Shown here: one piece after another, positions 18,363 to 21,687 of the stretch
Numbering within the stretch: position 1 is the stretch's first letter
Layout: each line of letters begins with the position of its first letter
Source: Oehlia diaphana
Taxonomy: Eukaryota; Glomeromycota; Glomeromycetes; Glomerales; Glomeraceae
Length of the DNA stretch: 21,687 bases
Direction of reading: 5' to 3'
NCBI GenBank assembly: GCA_003833135.1
Contig: QZLH01000307.1
Location: 72,960 to 94,646 of the forward strand
The notes under the pieces: model-generated
The model's input: only the letters and a program-made list of their open reading frames with translations
The model's database searches: none
Told to the model about the DNA's origin: nothing
Position numbers and translations under genes: made by a program

Positions 18363-19343
18363 TTATTTTTTTAAAAGTTGATTTACTTTTGTTTGAGCAT
18401 ATTTGTATCCCATCTCAGCAGATTTTTGGTACCAATATACTGCTTGATCCATATCCATTTCAACTCCACTTCCATTTTCATACATCTTAGCAAGATTATA
18501 TTGAGCTGAATTACTTCCCAATTCTGCTGCTTTTTCATATAATTCAAATGCTTTTTGTTTATTAATATCAGTCCCAACTCCTTTTTCATAGCAACATCCT
18601 AAACCATTTATTCCACTTAAATTTTCTAAATCTGCTGCTTTCTGGAATAATTCAAATGCTTTTTGATCATCAGATTTAATTACAATTCCACCATAATAAC
18701 ACCAACCTAAATTATTTATTCCATTTGAATTTCCTAAATCTGCTGCCTTTTGATATAATTCAAATGCTTTTTTTGTATCATAAACAGTACCAATTCCCCT
18801 GAAATAACAATAGCCTAGATTATATATTGCACTTGGAATTTCTTTTTCTGCTAATTTTTTAGATAACTTGAATGCTAAATTATGATTTATCTCATTTTCT
18901 TTTCCATGAATATATATATGAATAAGGTCTAATTGAGCTACATTATTTTCTAACTCTGCTGCTTTTTTATATAATTCAATTGCCTTTTGCTTGTCAGAAT
19001 TAGTTCCAATTCCATGATAATTAATATATCCCAACAAATAATTAGAATTTGAATTATATTGGTTGTTTGAAAGCCAACTATGAATTTCTTGTAAAATAAT
19101 TTTGTGATTATCAAGATAGTTAAAAACATGTTGCTTTATTATTACTGCGTCTTTCCCTTCATTTAATTTCATAAAAATAAGATCAACCAAATCATCAATC
19201 ATGATACTTAAATCTCCTTCAAAAATATAATCATTTATAATAGGTTCAGTTTCTTTTATATTAATTTTATCAAAATTTTGTATAATTTGAGAAAATTCAT
19301 ATAATAAATTTTTAGTTTTGAAATTAACTTGCTTATTAGACAT
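18363..19343 (-). CDS. Sel1-repeat protein, 326 aa, six repeats
   Basis: Fourth intact family member. The N-terminal domain (NIKETEPIINDYIFEGDLS, DDLVDLIFMKLNEGK, LQEIHSWLSNNQ) is three to four residues shorter around the EP-N segment than in paralogues. Six repeats follow. Repeat 2 is divergent (LIHIYIHGKENEINHN), repeat 4 has GGIVIKSDD where the GIGTD turn is expected, and the last has VYWYQKSAE. These changes make it the most diverged intact copy. The frame extends 18 codons upstream, but that part is a Lys/Phe-rich readout of an A/T tract; MSNKQVNF matches the paralogue starts. Predicted protein-binding scaffold; no signal peptide, membrane helix, kinase domain or intron. A 68-codon frame inside it at 18383-18589 is a shadow. 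Confidence 0.92.
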   Translation of the reverse strand: MSNKQVNFKTKNLLYEFSQIIQNFDKINIKETEPIINDYIFEGDLSIMIDDLVDLIFMKLNEGKDAVIIKQHVFNYLDNHKIILQEIHSWLSNNQYNSNSNYLLGYINYHGIGTNSDKQKAIELYKKAAELENNVAQLDLIHIYIHGKENEINHNLAFKLSKKLAEKEIPSAIYNLGYCYFRGIGTVYDTKKAFELYQKAADLGNSNGINNLGWCYYGGIVIKSDDQKAFELFQKAADLENLSGINGLGCCYEKGVGTDINKQKAFELYEKAAELGSNSAQYNLAKMYENGSGVEMDMDQAVYWYQKSAEMGYKYAQTKVNQLLKK

Positions 19344-19469
19344 TTTAGAATAATTTAAATAAGAAAAAAAAAAATAGAGTTTAATTTTTTTTTTCACAAA
19401 CGAATTTATATTAGTAATACTATTTTGTTGATCATTGTCTGTGATACTATATGAAGCCGGTGCAACTAT

Positions 19470-19478
19470 GCCGATCAG
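19470..19478 (-). promoter_or_regulatory. Shared upstream box of the Sel1 gene starting at 19343
   Basis: On the minus strand this reads CTGATCGGC, about 130 bp before the ATG, with AGTATCAC downstream as in the 7819 gene. The ACTGCAGT word is not preserved. Confidence 0.42.
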
Positions 19479-19531
19479 TTGTGGCTGTGCATATCTAACA
19501 ATTTGTCAATTATTGCATAGTATAAATAATT

Positions 19532-20388
19532 TAGAGGTTGGAACCTTAACCGATTAATAATCGATTAACCAGCTACCATAATCGAATAATAATCGATTAA
19601 TTAATCGGTTAATTCAATCGGTTAATTAATCGGTTAATTAACTGATTAATATATAAGTTTATTTAATTTATTTTATATATTTTTACAATTTAACCTGCAA
19701 TTAACATTTTATAATTTTTCGCGTACTATCACATAACATAATTAATATCCGAAATATATTTATTTATAATTTATAAATAGCGTTAAAAAATAAAGATAAA
19801 AACTAAAATATTTAATAAAAAATACAATACATCGCCTGGACGATCATCGCCTTTACCAGCATTAGGATGGAGCTTGGGCAGAATTAAAGAATATGAATGT
19901 AACCGCCCAAAATTCCATCCTAATGCTGGTAAAGGTGATGATCGCCAAGGTGATGTTTAAGCAATTCCCTTTGATTTTTTTGTTTGCTGCTGCTGGCTAC
20001 TAGTTCATGTTGATTTCCAAAAATGACGTCCTTTAGAAATTGTAGTACTAGCTAGAAGATGCAATCTTTGGCAGCCCAGATAAAGATTTTTCAATACTTT
20101 CAACATGCCTATAGGCTATAGTCACGATATTCATAAATATCATCATTCAATTCGTTATCATCCATGTTTAATAGCCACTTTTAATAAGTTTTATTTAAAA
20201 TAAATCAATTTAAATTTTTTTTATTTTTTTTATGTAAATCTATATAATTAATGAAAAAATAAATACTTGTTTATGTATTTTTAACCGATTTAATTAATCG
20301 ATTAATTAAATTATTCGGTTAATTATTCGATTAACCGATTTTTGAGGTACCTTAATCGGTTAACTGACTTAATCGATTCCAACCTCTT
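19532..20388. mobile_element. hAT-like element, non-autonomous (857 bp)
   Basis: The left end TAGAGGTTGGAA and the inverse of the right end AAGAGGTTGGAA form short inverted repeats. Both flanks have an imperfect 8-bp repeat (AAATAATT at 19524-19531, AAATAAAA at 20389-20396, six of eight equal). About 130 bp at each end is packed with AATCGATTAA / TTAATCGGTTAA words, typical subterminal sites. The middle has a long hairpin (19830-19954) and a short minus-strand stretch MDDNELNDDIYEYRDYSL near 20105-20170 that may be a coding remnant. No transposase frame is intact. Superfamily assignment is likely, boundaries fairly sure. Confidence 0.72.
19830..19954. repeat. Near-perfect 50-bp inverted repeat inside the hAT-like element
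   Basis: CTTTACCAGCATTAGGATGG on the left is exactly matched by the inverse of 19913-19934. The pairing extends to CATCGCC...GATCATC outside and GGGC inside, with a few mismatches and a loop of about 24 bases (19880-19903). The arms are much less AT-rich than the element around them. Confidence 0.88.
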
Positions 20389-20532
20389 AAATAAAATATT
20401 TATTTATTTATTTATTTTTTATTTTTTATTATTTTTTATTTAATAATTAAAATGTTTTATTAAAAAATTGTTGGTTTAAATCTTATATTTGGAACGAAGC
20501 GAAGCAGTGTTCTGCAAATAACTTAAAATGAA

Positions 20533-20605
20533 CAAATGACTCAAATGACAAGTCATTTGTCATTTGTCATATGCAACTCAAATGATCTGTCATTTAAGTC
20601 ATTTG
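20533..20605. repeat. Cluster of inverted CAAATGAC / GTCATTTG words
   Basis: CAAATGAC occurs twice, followed by GTCATTTG and CATTTG twice, then CAAATGATCTGTCATTT and GTCATTTG. Several hairpins are possible, for example CAAATGAC-AA-GTCATTTG at 20543-20559. Confidence 0.8.
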
Positions 20606-20799
20606 AAAAATATTAAGTATTCTGAGAATTTTTATTAATTATTTTGTTTATTTTATTTAAGAAAACAAAAATATTAAAACAAAATTGGTTTAATGTATAT
20701 AATCAAAAAAGTTCCAATAGTAGTAAAAATTTTAATCACGTGATTTATTATTATTTTTACAGGCCTTCCTTTGATAAATGCTGTCCAGATACATTCAAT

Positions 20800-20945
20800 T
20801 AGGGATGGTATCGGTTTAAGTGAAACCGGTTTAGCTGCAGTTTGAAACCAAACTGATATGAGGCGGTTTGAACATTTCAAACCGCGGTTTGATTCAACTG
20901 GTTCAAACTGCGGCTCAACATGCGGTTCAAACCATGGTTCAAGCT
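20800..20945. mobile_element. Possible single hAT-like terminus with subterminal repeats
   Basis: TAGGGATGGTATCGG resembles hAT ends. It is followed by AACCGGTTT and a series of GGTTTGAA / TTCAAACC words in both directions up to 20945. The matching right end is not visible in the window, so this could be a solo fragment. Confidence 0.4.
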
Positions 20946-21067
20946 AAATTAGCTTTTGATCAGAGTAAACATAAAACATGTGACTGATTTACCCATCCGT
21001 TTCATTGAGATGATAAATTGATAATCTAATTTTTTTTTTTTAAAAAAAAAATTCTTTTTTTTTTTAT

Positions 21068-21160
21068 TTATTTTCAGTTTTATTACCGAAACATTTATTT
21101 CTTATCACTTTAATAGTTATTTTCAGTTTATTACCGAAACTTTTATTTCTTATTACTTTA
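21068..21160 (+). repeat. 49-bp direct tandem repeat, two copies
   Basis: Units begin TTATTTTCAGTTT at 21068 and 21117 and share ATTACCGAAAC and TTTATTTCTTAT with few differences. The words resemble spacer sequence of the adjoining intron-like array. Confidence 0.8.
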
Positions 21161-21229
21161 AAAAAAAAATCGTTCTTTTTATTATTTAATCTTTGTTATT
21201 ATTTATAAAAAAATCGTCTTTTTTTATTT

Positions 21230-21687
21230 TTGTAAGTACGAACTTCGGAATATTTAATTTTTTTTATGAAGAATGTTTAGTAACTTCTTCTCTTTTTTGT
21301 AAATTTCAGAATCCAGGCTGAAACTTGGAATTGATGGATAGGTAGGAAGAGAGAACAGCCAACAGGGATTTGCTTTATATATATATAAGAACGTTTACTA
21401 ACGTTCTTTACCTTTTTTTATGTAGATTTTGGCTGGAACCTGAAATTGAAGACGGGTAGGTAAGGAGGGGGAATAGTGTTTGCTCTTTTATATGTAAGAA
21501 CGTTTATTAACGTTCTTTAACTTTTGATCTGAACTAGAACTTGGAATTGAGGATAAGTAAGTGTTCTAAAGGGGTGAAGGAGCAGGATTTGTTTTTCTTT
21601 TATATAAGTACGTTTACCAATCACTTTTTTTGTAGATTCCAAAATAGAACTTTTTAATAGAATTTTTAAGGAATAATTTCTTGTAGG
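21230..21687 (+). repeat. Second intron-like array, about 109-bp period, runs off the window
   Basis: Better preserved copy of the unit seen at 14990-17130. AAGAACGTT-TACT-AACGTTCTT at 21387-21408 and AAGAACGTT-TATT-AACGTTCTT at 21496-21517 are 109 bp apart, and a decayed copy lies near 21605. Between them are T/C tracts, TAG acceptors ending at 21425 and 21635 (and CAG at 21309), pieces with GGCTGGAACCTGAAATTGAA or AACTTGGAATTGA, and GGTAGGTAAG or GATAAGTAAG donor-like ends. No conserved reading frame across pieces. Confidence 0.65.

Larger units (their letters stand above)
20389..21067. other. Intergenic with palindromic word clusters
   Basis: No gene supported. Includes the AAATGAC/GTCATTT cluster at 20533-20605, a possible hAT terminus at 20800-20945 and A/T tracts. 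The minus-strand frame at 20674-20880 is a translation of the GGTTTGAA repeats. Confidence 0.45.

Overview
The window looks like nuclear DNA of a filamentous eukaryote, most probably an arbuscular mycorrhizal fungus of the Rhizophagus type (Glomeromycotina). Visible support: very AT-rich sequence with long A/T tracts; short GT-AG introns of about 60-100 bp; a TKL-type kinase with the Rhizophagus-like FHSGNIL / DLG / GVLPYMAPEVL signature and an SECLDC tail; a cluster of Sel1-repeat proteins; and many short non-autonomous DNA transposons. The assignment rests on my knowledge of these families, not on a search. There are no bacterial operons, rRNAs, tRNAs or CRISPR arrays.

Layout. 2-871: 3' part of a kinase gene with two spliced introns; its 5' part lies outside the window. 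1403-1920: a TA-flanked Tc1/mariner-pogo-like MITE. 2996-3309: a two-exon relic of an unrecognised protein. 4705-5156: a TA-flanked MITE interrupted by a 261-bp hAT-like MITE with a perfect 8-bp target duplication. About 5378-19343: a Sel1-repeat gene family with four intact genes (6833-7819 minus, 9491-10381 plus, 12972-13970 plus, 18363-19343 minus) and four decayed copies (about 5378-5645, 11144-11804, 12306-12490, 14491-14833). 8691-8906: a degenerate inverted repeat. About 14990-17130, and again from about 21230 to the window end: a T-rich repetitive array in which short exon-like pieces sit between splice-site-like signals. 17770-18064: a PIF/Harbinger-like MITE. 18184-18330: a 52-bp tandem repeat. 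19532-20388: a hAT-like element with a 50-bp internal hairpin. 20533-20945: small palindromic clusters and a possible hAT end.

How the genes relate. The Sel1 proteins share a conserved N-terminal domain of about 100 residues and five or six 36-residue repeats. They have no kinase domain, signal peptide or membrane segment, so they look like intracellular scaffold proteins formed by local duplication. The four intact genes and the pseudogene at 14491 share an 8-bp box, TGATCnGC, 100-153 bp upstream of the start codon, often followed by ACTGCAGT; this may be a family promoter element. The strongest unexplained signal is the intron-like array, whose units carry a palindrome AACGTT-N4-AACGTT over a TACTAAC-like branch site, a pyrimidine tract and TAG.
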